Assembly (NCBI GenBank): GCA_963578805.1
Contig: CAUZDY010000009.1
Coordinates: 23,017-87,016 of the forward strand
Length of the DNA: 64,000 nucleotides
From: CAUZIB01 sp963578805
GTDB lineage: Bacteria > Acidobacteriota > Vicinamibacteria > Vicinamibacterales > UBA8438
Direction: 5' to 3'
In this document: positions 45,751 through 54,231 of the stretch, piece after piece
Layout: every line of letters starts with the position of its first letter
How positions within the stretch are numbered: position 1 is the stretch's first letter
Notes under the pieces: model-generated
The model's database searches: none
What the model was told of the DNA's origin: nothing
What the model saw: the letters and a program-made list of their open reading frames with translations, nothing else
Translations under genes and position numbers: made by a program

Positions 45751-47009
45751 CAGACCCCGGACAGCGTGTCCGCCGGTGGAACTCGTGCCGCCCGAGCGGC
45801 CGGGTACAGGGCGGCCAGTAGTGCTGTGACCAACAGTGCTAGTCCGGCTTGTATCCACACAGAGACGTTGTACTCGACCCGAAGCGTCGGTCGCATCAGC
45901 GTACCGAATGCCGTCAATTCACCGTACAACCAGCTCATGTCGGGAGGCGCATTGTGCCACCAGATCATGATCGGAATGGTGATCCCAGAACCGATCACGA
46001 GGCTCAGCAGTCCCATGGCCGCCGCCTCATGCAGCACCACCATTACAACCTTTACCGGCGTCGCACCGAGCGCCAGCATCACGGCAAACTCGCGCCGCCG
46101 TTCGAAGGTGGACATCAGCATCGTGTTGGCCACGCCTAACATAGCGATGACGAACACGACCCCGATGATGATGAAATAGAACGAATCGACGAGGGAGACG
46201 TACTCCACCATCTCAGGCCGTAACTCGGTCCACGGAGCCACCTCGATGTCGAGACCAATCGGGGCAAGCAGATCGGCGAGCCGCTCAGCCGTCTCCTCCG
46301 CGATCCAGGGGTCGGCGGTCGATACCACAAGCTCGTGGATACGGCCCGGGTCGAGCACAATCAGTGCTTGAAGGTCAGCGACGGGAAGCACCCCGAACGA
46401 CGCATCAATTTCCGCAAGACCCGTTCGGAAGATTCCGGCAATCTGGAATAGGTCGTTACCCATAGAGCCATCCGCTCCGGGCGCAACGACTACTATTTCG
46501 TCACCCACTTCCACAACGAGCTGTCGCGCCATTTCCTCACCGATCAGTAATTCGTTACGCCCGGTAATAGGGAGCCGGCCGTCGCTCAGCTCGTCGAGAA
46601 ACCGACTCAGGTTTGGCTCCAGCAACGGGTCAATCCCCATCAGCATACCGGCCGATGTTGCGTCTCCTGAGCTGATGAGACCCCCCGCATACACTCGCGG
46701 GGCGACCGCAACGACCGCGGGGTCGGCCGACACCGCCTGAAGCAGCTCGCTTACGTCTGTTCCATTGCGACCACCGATCGTTTCGTAAAGGCTCCGCTCC
46801 GGCCGGTACTCACCGGCGTGAATCTCGATTTGGCCGCTCACGAGACTAGTGGCGTTCTCCACCATCTCCGCGGCAATCCCCTCGGTCCACCCCACGATGA
46901 AGACAACAGCGAAGTACCCCACGGCCAGCCCGAGGGCGGTGATGGCCGTGCGTGTTGGATGCCGCCACAGATTGCGCCACCCAATCCGTAGCCAGGTATT
47001 CGGGCTCAT
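45750..47009 (-). CDS. FtsX-family ABC permease, first copy
   Basis: The 419-residue permease has the FtsX/LolC topology: an N-terminal helix after RNLWRHPTRTAITALG, a periplasmic domain of about 220 residues, and three C-terminal helices with VFVIAMLGVANTMLMSTFERRREFAVMLALGATP. It is related to the next permease but clearly divergent, so the pair likely forms a heterodimer like LolCE. ATG 47009 overlaps the stop of the LolA-like gene as ATGA. Confidence 0.88.
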   Translation of the reverse strand: MSPNTWLRIGWRNLWRHPTRTAITALGLAVGYFAVVFIVGWTEGIAAEMVENATSLVSGQIEIHAGEYRPERSLYETIGGRNGTDVSELLQAVSADPAVVAVAPRVYAGGLISSGDATSAGMLMGIDPLLEPNLSRFLDELSDGRLPITGRNELLIGEEMARQLVVEVGDEIVVVAPGADGSMGNDLFQIAGIFRTGLAEIDASFGVLPVADLQALIVLDPGRIHELVVSTADPWIAEETAERLADLLAPIGLDIEVAPWTELRPEMVEYVSLVDSFYFIIIGVVFVIAMLGVANTMLMSTFERRREFAVMLALGATPVKVVMVVLHEAAAMGLLSLVIGSGITIPIMIWWHNAPPDMSWLYGELTAFGTLMRPTLRVEYNVSVWIQAGLALLVTALLAALYPAARAARVPPADTLSGV

Positions 47010-47785
47010 CGTCGGCTCTTGAGCATCTGCAACGAAAAGAAAGACGGCTCGATGTCGATGTTAAACTCCAGCTCTTCGTACACGACTTTAGTACGCTCTT
47101 TGGGCTTGTCGGCCGGCTGCATCTCCATCACTGCCGGGACAAATCGACCGCCCAGATCCCTGAAATCACTCCACCTCATCGTTCGGGCGAGCGCGCCGTC
47201 TTCGTCGTAGTACCGGGCAAAAAGCGGCATGTAGTCGACCTGGCGCACCTGATAGTCGACGTAGCCCCAGACAACCGCTGCTTCAGGGTGTGGGGTCAGG
47301 CGAAATTCCCATACCGCCACGCCGTTCCGATCGCCATCGTAGGTCAACTCGATGTCGTAGTCTTTGATCAGCTGGCTCTCTTTGACCAGGTCATCGTTGG
47401 TGAAGTGCGACCCCATCCAAGCCCCGGCCATCATCGAGGCCGGAATCTTGATAGCCCGATCGACCTTTGGTAGATAGTTCCAGATATCGTCGTCCGCCAT
47501 GAGCGTGGCGGTGCCCGCCTCTCGGACTGGAGACTGCACCCGCACCAGTGAGTAGTCGGTTCCGAGCGACCACGTCTCCATCACCAGTTCACGCTCCCAG
47601 TGCTCGGTCACAACCTCCATCCGGAAAACACCGTGGCTCGAATCGCCACGCAGCACTTGGTCGACCCGCTCGATGATCTCCCTCGCCGCCACGAGTGTCT
47701 GAGCGCCCGCCGGTGGCGCCATGCCAAGACCGAGCGTTGCGACGACCCCGGCGGCGGTGATTGAGATCCCGTTCAAGACAGTCAT
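47006..47785 (-). CDS. Outer membrane lipoprotein-sorting protein (LolA-like fold)
   Basis: The 259-residue periplasmic protein has a signal peptide (residues 1-28). An open beta-barrel of the LolA-like type follows, with MEVVTEHWERELVMETWS, WNYLPKVDRAIKIP and DLGGRFVPAVMEM typical of the family called outer membrane lipoprotein-sorting protein. Such proteins carry hydrophobic cargo and frequently accompany FtsX or RND transporters. Here it is the first gene of a coupled set with two FtsX permeases, a LolD-like ATPase and a barrel protein. It starts at ATG 47785, 211 bp after the VWA gene stop. Confidence 0.84.
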   Translation of the reverse strand: MTVLNGISITAAGVVATLGLGMAPPAGAQTLVAAREIIERVDQVLRGDSSHGVFRMEVVTEHWERELVMETWSLGTDYSLVRVQSPVREAGTATLMADDDIWNYLPKVDRAIKIPASMMAGAWMGSHFTNDDLVKESQLIKDYDIELTYDGDRNGVAVWEFRLTPHPEAAVVWGYVDYQVRQVDYMPLFARYYDEDGALARTMRWSDFRDLGGRFVPAVMEMQPADKPKERTKVVYEELEFNIDIEPSFFSLQMLKSRR

Positions 47786-47996
47786 GCCTCAGCAGGTTGG
47801 ACCAGTGACCCACATCCTTATATCTCCAGTAGCAGACCCGTTTGTCTGGCCATAGTTTGTCAGGTCGAGACGCGTTTTACGACAGGAGTCCGCTGGTCAC
47901 CGGCCCGCGACCGCCGCAGGATCGACGGAGTTATCCTCGCGCGGAGGGAACTGGAAGACTCATTGGAGGACGCCGGTGCAAAGCACGGTTACCCGG

Positions 47997-49088
47997 TCAA
48001 TAGAACAGTATCGCTACCACGAAGGTAAGTACCGCCAACGCCAGCACCCACTGCCACACTTCCTGCCGATCATCCGCAGGAACCAGTTGAAACGAAATGG
48101 CACGGTGAGAATTGACAGCGTTTCGCAAGAAGGGCACCGCCGACACTCCCGCGCTATCGATGGTGAAGGACCGCCCGCCGGTTCGCTGCTCGAGCATCAA
48201 GAGCCCCTCGCTGCGGAGGCGAGTGCGAATACCTTCGAGGTCGGCAACCAGAGTCTGGTCGTAATCAATGCCTGGGACATAGTCCAGGAGAACGGTGTCC
48301 AAATTTGTACCGATGGGTGACCCCACACCCAGCGGATACACCACGAGACCCCGTCGGTCAAACTCCACCAGCGCCCGATCCAACCGAGCCAGCTGCTCGC
48401 GGTCGCCAAAAAAATCACCATCGGTCACCAGGATCACCATCCGGTCTGAACGGCGGACCGGTACCCAGTCCTCCTCGCCCGCTTCAAAGCGGTCCTGGTT
48501 GTCGATCGATGCGTACACGTGATCGAATGCCGCCGCAATATCGCTGTCCCAGGGAAACGCGTCACCAGACAGGCTCGTGGGCGGGGCGATCCGTCCGACC
48601 TGGCTGATAAACCGCTCAGCGTCAGACGACAGATGAACCTTGCGCACCGCGGTGGTGCCAAACACGAACAGTGCCACACGATCACCCGGCGTCAGAATTT
48701 CCTGCGTGTAGAGGTTCAATACCTCCCGAATACCGACTTCGAGGCGTGATAATCCGTTGAGATCCTTGACCCACATCGAGGCCGAGACGTCGACCGCTAC
48801 AGCGACGTCGACATCACCCCTCTTGAAAGTAGATGCCCCATAGATCCAGAAAGGACGAGCCGCGGCCGCCGCCACGAGCACAAGAGACAGAACAAGTAGA
48901 AACCAGAATTTAATGGGGCCGATAAGGGGATACGAAGACCCTTGAGTCTTCACCGGCCTAAGGAAGTAACGCAGCCCGAATACCACAAGGCCAAACATCA
49001 GTAGCAGCGCCGCAATCGGCACAACCATCAAGTATTCGGGGTTCGCAAACTCGACGCTTCCTGCGAAGGCGGCGAGAAATTCAGACAT
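47997..49088 (-). CDS. VWA-domain membrane protein, MxaL/BatA-like
   Basis: The 363-residue protein has two N-terminal membrane helices (about residues 20-42 and 60-78), a periplasmic von Willebrand A domain and a final helix at 343-362. The MIDAS motif is complete: DVSAS at 100-104 and VTDGD further on. In the six-gene set here it occupies the position of mxaL, whose product is needed to place calcium in methanol dehydrogenase in methylotrophs. It begins 6 bp after the preceding TPR-like gene. Confidence 0.82.
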   Translation of the reverse strand: MSEFLAAFAGSVEFANPEYLMVVPIAALLLMFGLVVFGLRYFLRPVKTQGSSYPLIGPIKFWFLLVLSLVLVAAAAARPFWIYGASTFKRGDVDVAVAVDVSASMWVKDLNGLSRLEVGIREVLNLYTQEILTPGDRVALFVFGTTAVRKVHLSSDAERFISQVGRIAPPTSLSGDAFPWDSDIAAAFDHVYASIDNQDRFEAGEEDWVPVRRSDRMVILVTDGDFFGDREQLARLDRALVEFDRRGLVVYPLGVGSPIGTNLDTVLLDYVPGIDYDQTLVADLEGIRTRLRSEGLLMLEQRTGGRSFTIDSAGVSAVPFLRNAVNSHRAISFQLVPADDRQEVWQWVLALAVLTFVVAILFY

Positions 49089-49094
49089 TGGAGA

Positions 49095-49760
49095 CTATCC
49101 GCGACGGCGACGTACGGGTGTCCCTTCGCCCTTCATCTGCTCAAGCTCGGGAGGTTCCAATTGGGGTGGAATCTCCAACGCACGCCGCGTGGCCTCCGCG
49201 TCGCTGGTCAGGTCATAGTTCCATTTGTATTCGAATGGTCCATCGCCGTCCGCCCGCAGCGCGCGCTCGTAGTCAGCATTGATGTTATCAAGCACTTCTT
49301 GAATGATCGCCTGACGCAAATTCTCGGCATCGGCCACATCGGCCGAAATCGCTCGATAACGGATGCGAGCCAGCTGAAACTTCGCACTGGCAAGTAGATA
49401 TGATGCGCGAGGATCATCAATATCGTCCGCCAAGTCGTTGACGACGGTTTCATAGTCGCCGGTTAGGTAGCTGTAGGACGCCTGCTGCAGGAACGCTTCC
49501 CGAAACAGATAACTATCAGCCAGGGATTGCAGGCCCCAGGCACGACTGCGCTCATAGAACGCCGTTGCCTCTGATAGTTTCACTTCAGCCTGCTTAAAAT
49601 CGTTCCGACCGACACTGTCGCTCAGCTCGTCGAGCGTCAGATAGAAACCGGACAGACTACGCGCAGGGACCGCCACGACGACAAGAAAAAGCACCGCCAG
49701 CACAAAGGTAATCAGGTACTTGAACGCGTGCTCCTGATCAACAAGATCCGTAAGTCTCAT
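49095..49760 (-). CDS. Membrane-anchored helical-repeat protein, MxaK-like by position
   Basis: The 221-residue protein has one N-terminal membrane helix (residues about 15-35). A periplasmic helical domain with TPR-like spacing follows (KQAEVKLSEATAFYERS, LQQASYSYLTGDYETVV, LLASAKFQLARIRY), and then a charged Arg-rich tail (PVRRRRG). I see little direct sequence signature for MxaK, but size, topology and location between two VWA genes are those of mxaK in methylotroph clusters. Gaps to its neighbours are 24 and 6 bp. Confidence 0.68.
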   Translation of the reverse strand: MRLTDLVDQEHAFKYLITFVLAVLFLVVVAVPARSLSGFYLTLDELSDSVGRNDFKQAEVKLSEATAFYERSRAWGLQSLADSYLFREAFLQQASYSYLTGDYETVVNDLADDIDDPRASYLLASAKFQLARIRYRAISADVADAENLRQAIIQEVLDNINADYERALRADGDGPFEYKWNYDLTSDAEATRRALEIPPQLEPPELEQMKGEGTPVRRRRG

Positions 49761-49784
49761 ATCACCTTCCTCGAGGGCACTCGG

Positions 49785-50918
49785 TTAGGGGCCCGTGCCC
49801 CACAGTAGCTCAGACACAAACCCCATCGGGATTCCCACGACAAGCATGGCCATGGCAACAAACAAAAACCGGGAATAGATCGGCACCTTGAGCGCACGGT
49901 GTTTCAACTCAACGCGCACGGCTTCTCGCTCGTCGATCGCTTCATACGCCCGCGCGAGGCTGTCCTGATCTGTCACGTCAAAATAGTCGCCGCCGTACTC
50001 GCGAATCATCTCGATCAGTCGCGGTGTTGAGGACCGCCCCCCCATCATCCTCGTTCTAATGTCACTGGTGTTGATATAGATGATGTAGGGAACGATATTC
50101 CGCCGACTGAGCTCAAGGAACTCTGAATCGGGGAAATCATCGACAGCAGCATCTGTAATAATCAGGATCGCGCGATTCATATTTTCGTTGCCGCCCATCG
50201 CCGCTTCGTCCTGATCGAACGCCTTGACGATCGAACGGAGCGGTCGGATGATGTTGGTATCCCCTTCCGCCGGAATGATCCTCACCTTGTCGTGAGGCAC
50301 GACCATCGCTTTGTCGAGCCGCTGGGTCATGACATACGGCGCATCCCACACTTGGAAGTAATAGAGCTCGTCGTCTACGACGAAGTCGTCGACCATATAC
50401 GGATAGGTCGAGAACAGCCACAATGAGACACGGTCGTTCTTTCCGGCCCGCATGTCGAGAAAGCGAAGATGGGCATCGCGGGCGACTTCAGCCTTTGACT
50501 TGTCGGAGTCGGGAAACTCCCAGGCCATCGACCCCGATGTGTCGACCAGGTCAACCCGGACCCGCGACTCGACATACCCGCTGACCTCTTCCGTTGCAGT
50601 CAGAAACGGGTCAGCGGCTGCGATCAGGATCAGTGAAAGCGCTCCCACAATCAAGATTTTTGGCGCGGCGTGCAGAACCTTGACCCACACCCGTTTCTGG
50701 TATGCGGACGCGATCGCATGTCCGGAATGATGGCGGCTGTGCTTCCGGCGCCACAGGACCAGCCGCGCCGCGGTCAGGAACACGGCAACCACGATCAGCG
50801 CCGCGAGCGAAATGGCCATGGCCACATCACCGTACCGGACCTGTCCATACTCGGTCTCGGTCAACTCTTGCAGGCCGGCCGCCAGGAACGTGACAAATTC
50901 GGTCCAGGTTAGGAGCAT
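49785..50918 (-). CDS. VWA-domain membrane protein, MxaC-like
   Basis: The 377-residue protein has helices near residues 33-56 and 86-104, then a VWA domain with MIDAS DTSGS (126-130) and ITDAAVDDF. A C-terminal helix follows (about 350-372). The second half includes LIEMIREYGGDYFDVTDQDSLARAYEAID, split over residues about 300-330, typical of BatB-like proteins. By order it corresponds to mxaC. The second MIDAS-bearing protein lies two genes downstream, so the complex may contain both, as in methylotrophs. Confidence 0.82.
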   Translation of the reverse strand: MLLTWTEFVTFLAAGLQELTETEYGQVRYGDVAMAISLAALIVVAVFLTAARLVLWRRKHSRHHSGHAIASAYQKRVWVKVLHAAPKILIVGALSLILIAAADPFLTATEEVSGYVESRVRVDLVDTSGSMAWEFPDSDKSKAEVARDAHLRFLDMRAGKNDRVSLWLFSTYPYMVDDFVVDDELYYFQVWDAPYVMTQRLDKAMVVPHDKVRIIPAEGDTNIIRPLRSIVKAFDQDEAAMGGNENMNRAILIITDAAVDDFPDSEFLELSRRNIVPYIIYINTSDIRTRMMGGRSSTPRLIEMIREYGGDYFDVTDQDSLARAYEAIDEREAVRVELKHRALKVPIYSRFLFVAMAMLVVGIPMGFVSELLWGTGP

Positions 50919-50929
50919 GGGTCACATCT

Positions 50930-52057
50930 CTAGACGCCAAACAGTCCTTTAAACCGCGTCCACAACTGGATATGTGGCCGCAACCTGGCGATCGACGCAG
51001 TCAGTTCGGCGGCTTCAGCGTGCGGATCGTCGATCGGTTCCAGTGTATCGAGCTCCAGACCGCGCTGGTAGGTTACAAGGCGGGCAGCGAGTGCAAGCAA
51101 CGCGTCCTTCCGATCACCATCACGCAGACCCTCAATATGCTTCTGGATGTCCTTCGGCGTGTCACCGGTGTGGAGCTCACGAATCTCGGCCCGAAGAAAC
51201 TCTCGCCCGGAGATCAAGAGGGTGCGCTGAACATCGTAAACCGCCGACCCGTTGGCCCCTGGTGCAAGGTCTTCCAGTAACCGGATACCGGTAAGCAGTG
51301 TCCGTCGGGCCTGCCAGATGGACGGTGCGAGGGGAATCTGGGCCTCCAGTCGCTCGATCTCGTCGGCCTCCCGCTGCTGGTCTTCTGACATTGTGTCGGG
51401 CCGCCGCGCCTGCCGAACCAGCATGACGAACCAGGCCAGCAGCGGAAGCGGCGCCACGCCCCAGGCCAAGATCCGAAAACCGGTTGCGCGTGTCTGAAAC
51501 TCGCCCAACTCAATGGTGTCGCGTATGTCGAGCTCCGGCACGTCATTGATGGTGGTCACATATCGAACGAAGCCACCCTCGGCGTCAATCTGCTCGACCT
51601 CAACATCTTCCACGTCTTCACCGAGATCACGGGTCAAGTAATAGAAGCTGAAGCCCGGCAACACGTAGAACGCCTTCTCTGGCGCAATCAACCGGAGTCC
51701 GTACTCAAAGTCCCAGATGTACTCGTCGCCGACCTGACGTTTGTAGACATCAAGGGAGACCCCCTCGAACGGGTGCACCGGAAGATTCTCGGGCGCCATC
51801 CGATCCTCGAGGATGATGATCTCTTTACCCTCGCTAATCAGATCGGGAAATCGGACGCGATACGTCTGGGTGATCACGTCGCCCGTCTTGACGACGGTTG
51901 GCTCCAACTCGAGAGTTTCCACCTGGACCACCGATGTCCCCGCCGGCATTTGATCCGTCTCCGATGCTTGCCGAGCCAACAGGGTCGGTATCGATACCGA
52001 GACGATCGCCACCGCCGTTGCTGCCAGCGTCTGCACACACCTACCGCTCTGCGTCAT
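50930..52057 (-). CDS. BatD/MxaA-like membrane protein
   Basis: The 375-residue protein has a signal peptide (about 1-29) and a periplasmic beta domain (TLELEPTVVKTGDVITQTYRVRF, residues about 47-70, quoted in parts). One membrane helix lies at about 193-215 and a cytosolic helical tail follows. BatD-type proteins share this plan. Its place third in the set, before the VWA genes, matches mxaA. Specific family membership is inferred mainly from architecture and position. Confidence 0.72.
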   Translation of the reverse strand: MTQSGRCVQTLAATAVAIVSVSIPTLLARQASETDQMPAGTSVVQVETLELEPTVVKTGDVITQTYRVRFPDLISEGKEIIILEDRMAPENLPVHPFEGVSLDVYKRQVGDEYIWDFEYGLRLIAPEKAFYVLPGFSFYYLTRDLGEDVEDVEVEQIDAEGGFVRYVTTINDVPELDIRDTIELGEFQTRATGFRILAWGVAPLPLLAWFVMLVRQARRPDTMSEDQQREADEIERLEAQIPLAPSIWQARRTLLTGIRLLEDLAPGANGSAVYDVQRTLLISGREFLRAEIRELHTGDTPKDIQKHIEGLRDGDRKDALLALAARLVTYQRGLELDTLEPIDDPHAEAAELTASIARLRPHIQLWTRFKGLFGV

Positions 52058-52088
52058 TTCAGTCAGTCTCTATTCGCCTACCCACGCC

Positions 52089-53006
52089 CTATCGGGCGGT
52101 ACGTGAAATCAGGAACTTCGGTAACTCCTCGGTGTGGTTGTCCGGTGTTAAGACTACCGAATCAATCCCACATCTGTGCTTTAGGGCGTACTGGAGCGTG
52201 GTGCGAGTTTCCTCAATGTTCCGCCGAATCGCACCGGCTTTGCGAGCTGAGATCACGGTCTGCTTTCCTGTCTCCATGTCCGAGATCCGGATGTACCCCA
52301 GGGGGTTTCTCACTCGGAACTCTTCAGGGTCGTCCAAGATGAAGAACATCATATCGTGCTTCGCGGCCAGCATTCTCAGGAGCTTGAAATCGATTGAGGT
52401 TTGGTCGTTCAATATGTCAACCACATCGGAGATTACGATCAGCGAATGTCGCAACTTCAGCCGGCTCGCCAGGAATTTGAGAGGTACCGAAAAATCGGCT
52501 CCCCGCCGCGTTGGGAACTCTCGTTCCAGAGCCAATTTCTCGAAAATTTGCTGCGCCATGTGGAAGACCTGAGACGTGCCCAGCTTTGGCTTCAGATACA
52601 TCTCCACCTGGTCCGAGAACCCCAGCAACCCGACGGGATCTCGAAGATTCGCGCGGGTTAACCCGATATTGCCAAGTAAATCAAGCATCAGAAGCGCCTT
52701 GTTGGACTCCTGCGAAATCTGGAACAAGGTCGAATACGACAAGTCGACAACAAGAAGTGTTCGGAGCTCCTTTGGTTCCATTCGCTCGATCTTGTACAGC
52801 TTGTCCGGGTAAGTGCGAAGGCTGATGTTCCACGCGATATCTTTTAACGGCTGCCCGGGGCGCCACCGTTCCACGCCGACGATGTCGTAGCCGGCGCCTT
52901 TGAATGCACTCTTGTGCTCGCCGTAGTGGATACTGGTCGATCTCTTCCTGGACTTGATTCCGTGTTTGATGTCGCGGAACCTGGCAAACACCTCTTCTAC
53001 TTCCAC
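52089..53006 (-). CDS. DUF58 protein, MxaS-like
   Basis: The 305-residue cytosolic protein has the DUF58 core: GEHKSAFKGAGYDIVGVERWRPGQPLKDIAWN (residues about 28-60, quoted in parts) with LLVVDLSYS replacing the VWA-like DxSxS. The Arg-rich start FARFRDIKHGIKSRKR is usual for the family. DUF58 proteins pair with MoxR ATPases. The GTG at 53006 lies inside the end of the upstream ATPase gene (10-bp overlap), and there is no good ribosome site, so translation is probably coupled. Confidence 0.84.
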   Translation of the reverse strand: MEVEEVFARFRDIKHGIKSRKRSTSIHYGEHKSAFKGAGYDIVGVERWRPGQPLKDIAWNISLRTYPDKLYKIERMEPKELRTLLVVDLSYSTLFQISQESNKALLMLDLLGNIGLTRANLRDPVGLLGFSDQVEMYLKPKLGTSQVFHMAQQIFEKLALEREFPTRRGADFSVPLKFLASRLKLRHSLIVISDVVDILNDQTSIDFKLLRMLAAKHDMMFFILDDPEEFRVRNPLGYIRISDMETGKQTVISARKAGAIRRNIEETRTTLQYALKHRCGIDSVVLTPDNHTEELPKFLISRTAR

Positions 53007-54112
53007 GGAGGTATTTCCATGTCCTGGATGATCTTCTGCAACAGCTCCTCCTTGACGACCGAGAACTCCATACCCTCCCTGAGGACCAGACGATGCGCCA
53101 GTACCGGCTCGGCAACCGCCTTGATATGGTCTGGCGTAATGACCAGATCACCGTTGAAGAACGCAAATGTTCGAGCCACCGCTTCCAGGTGAAAATGGAC
53201 ACGCGGCGAGATCCCAACCCGAATGTACTCCTTGACCGTTCGCGCAGCCGGACCCTGCACCCGATGGGGTCGCGTGTTGCGGATCAGCCGTGTCTTGTAT
53301 TGCTGCGCGTAGTCCGACATCGTCACGTTGTCGAAAATATACTGTGCGATGTCAAGCACCTCGTACAAATTAGTCAGCTTCTCGACTTTCTTGCCAACCA
53401 CGTTACGCGCGCTGATGTTCAGCTCATCTTCTTCGTCCTCAGGATCCCACATATTGACCGACAGGGTGGTTCGGTCGAGCTGAGCCACGGGGTTGGCGAA
53501 CGTTCCTTCCTCTTCGCCGAAGATATTTTCCGTGCAGATCACCATAAAGAACCGGGGTCCGGTGATGTCCGTGAAGTCGCATGACAACGGAAACAACGGA
53601 AGCACCTTCCCCTCAGCTAAATTGCCGTAGTCAGATGCCAGCGTGGCCGAGCTCTCCTCCATACCTTCAAGTATTGCGGCCTTGGTCTTACCAGACAGGC
53701 GATTGTCCTCGTCGATGAGAACGATGTGAGCCATCAGCTTCCCGGGCTTGAACTGGATTTTCCTTGTACCGTCGACCTCTTCAATGATCGTCTCGTACCC
53801 AAGGATGTCCTCAGGCATATATGTCGGAAGCCCCTGGATTCGCTCAAATCTTGCATCTATCGCCATTGCGGCCGCACTGACCAGGTCTGTTTTTCCTGTT
53901 CCCGTCGGTCCCTTGAACATGACGTGCGGCTGACGCAGCATTTTGGCCTGGCTGAGCTTGTCGGTGTACGGCAGCAAGGTGAATAGCGCCCACGACAGAA
54001 TCCTGGCAGCATCATCGAGCCCATACAGCCATTTCGTCGACTCGGCCTGGAAACGCGCCACAACTTCCTTGGCGTGATCGAAGTCGACCGACGGCTTGGT
54101 TTCCACGGTCAT
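52997..54112 (-). CDS. MoxR-type AAA+ ATPase, MxaR-like
   Basis: The 371-residue ATPase has Walker A GPTGTGKT (68-75) and Walker B VLIDED (131-136). The latter differs slightly from the usual LLADEIN form. A sensor-1 region near FMVICTENIFGEEEGTFANP and the MoxR lid domain follow. MoxR ATPases act as chaperones for insertion of metal or cofactor into VWA-linked complexes. It heads the six-gene set syntenic with mxaRSACKL. The ATG follows GGGGGACTCTTGAG, and an inverted repeat lies in the 119-bp spacer upstream. Confidence 0.88.
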   Translation of the reverse strand: MTVETKPSVDFDHAKEVVARFQAESTKWLYGLDDAARILSWALFTLLPYTDKLSQAKMLRQPHVMFKGPTGTGKTDLVSAAAMAIDARFERIQGLPTYMPEDILGYETIIEEVDGTRKIQFKPGKLMAHIVLIDEDNRLSGKTKAAILEGMEESSATLASDYGNLAEGKVLPLFPLSCDFTDITGPRFFMVICTENIFGEEEGTFANPVAQLDRTTLSVNMWDPEDEEDELNISARNVVGKKVEKLTNLYEVLDIAQYIFDNVTMSDYAQQYKTRLIRNTRPHRVQGPAARTVKEYIRVGISPRVHFHLEAVARTFAFFNGDLVITPDHIKAVAEPVLAHRLVLREGMEFSVVKEELLQKIIQDMEIPPWK

Positions 54113-54194
54113 CTCAAGAGTCCCCCGAGTTTGTTTTGATCGGTTTCTTCGACACTCAATCCGATACGTCGTGAAGGGCGTAACTGTAACATGT

Positions 54195-54223
54195 CATGAT
54201 AGATAGCGCTAAGGAGTATCATG
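54195..54223. repeat. Inverted repeat between the TonB receptor and the ATPase gene
   Basis: Arms CATGATA (54195-54201) and TATCATG (54217-54223) are perfect complements separated by 15 bases, in the spacer between the second TonB receptor stop and the MoxR-type gene. No run of T follows, so a Rho-independent terminator is not supported. It could be an operator or an mRNA hairpin that adjusts downstream expression. It may also be chance. Confidence 0.35.
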
Positions 54224-54231
54224 CGCCATGC

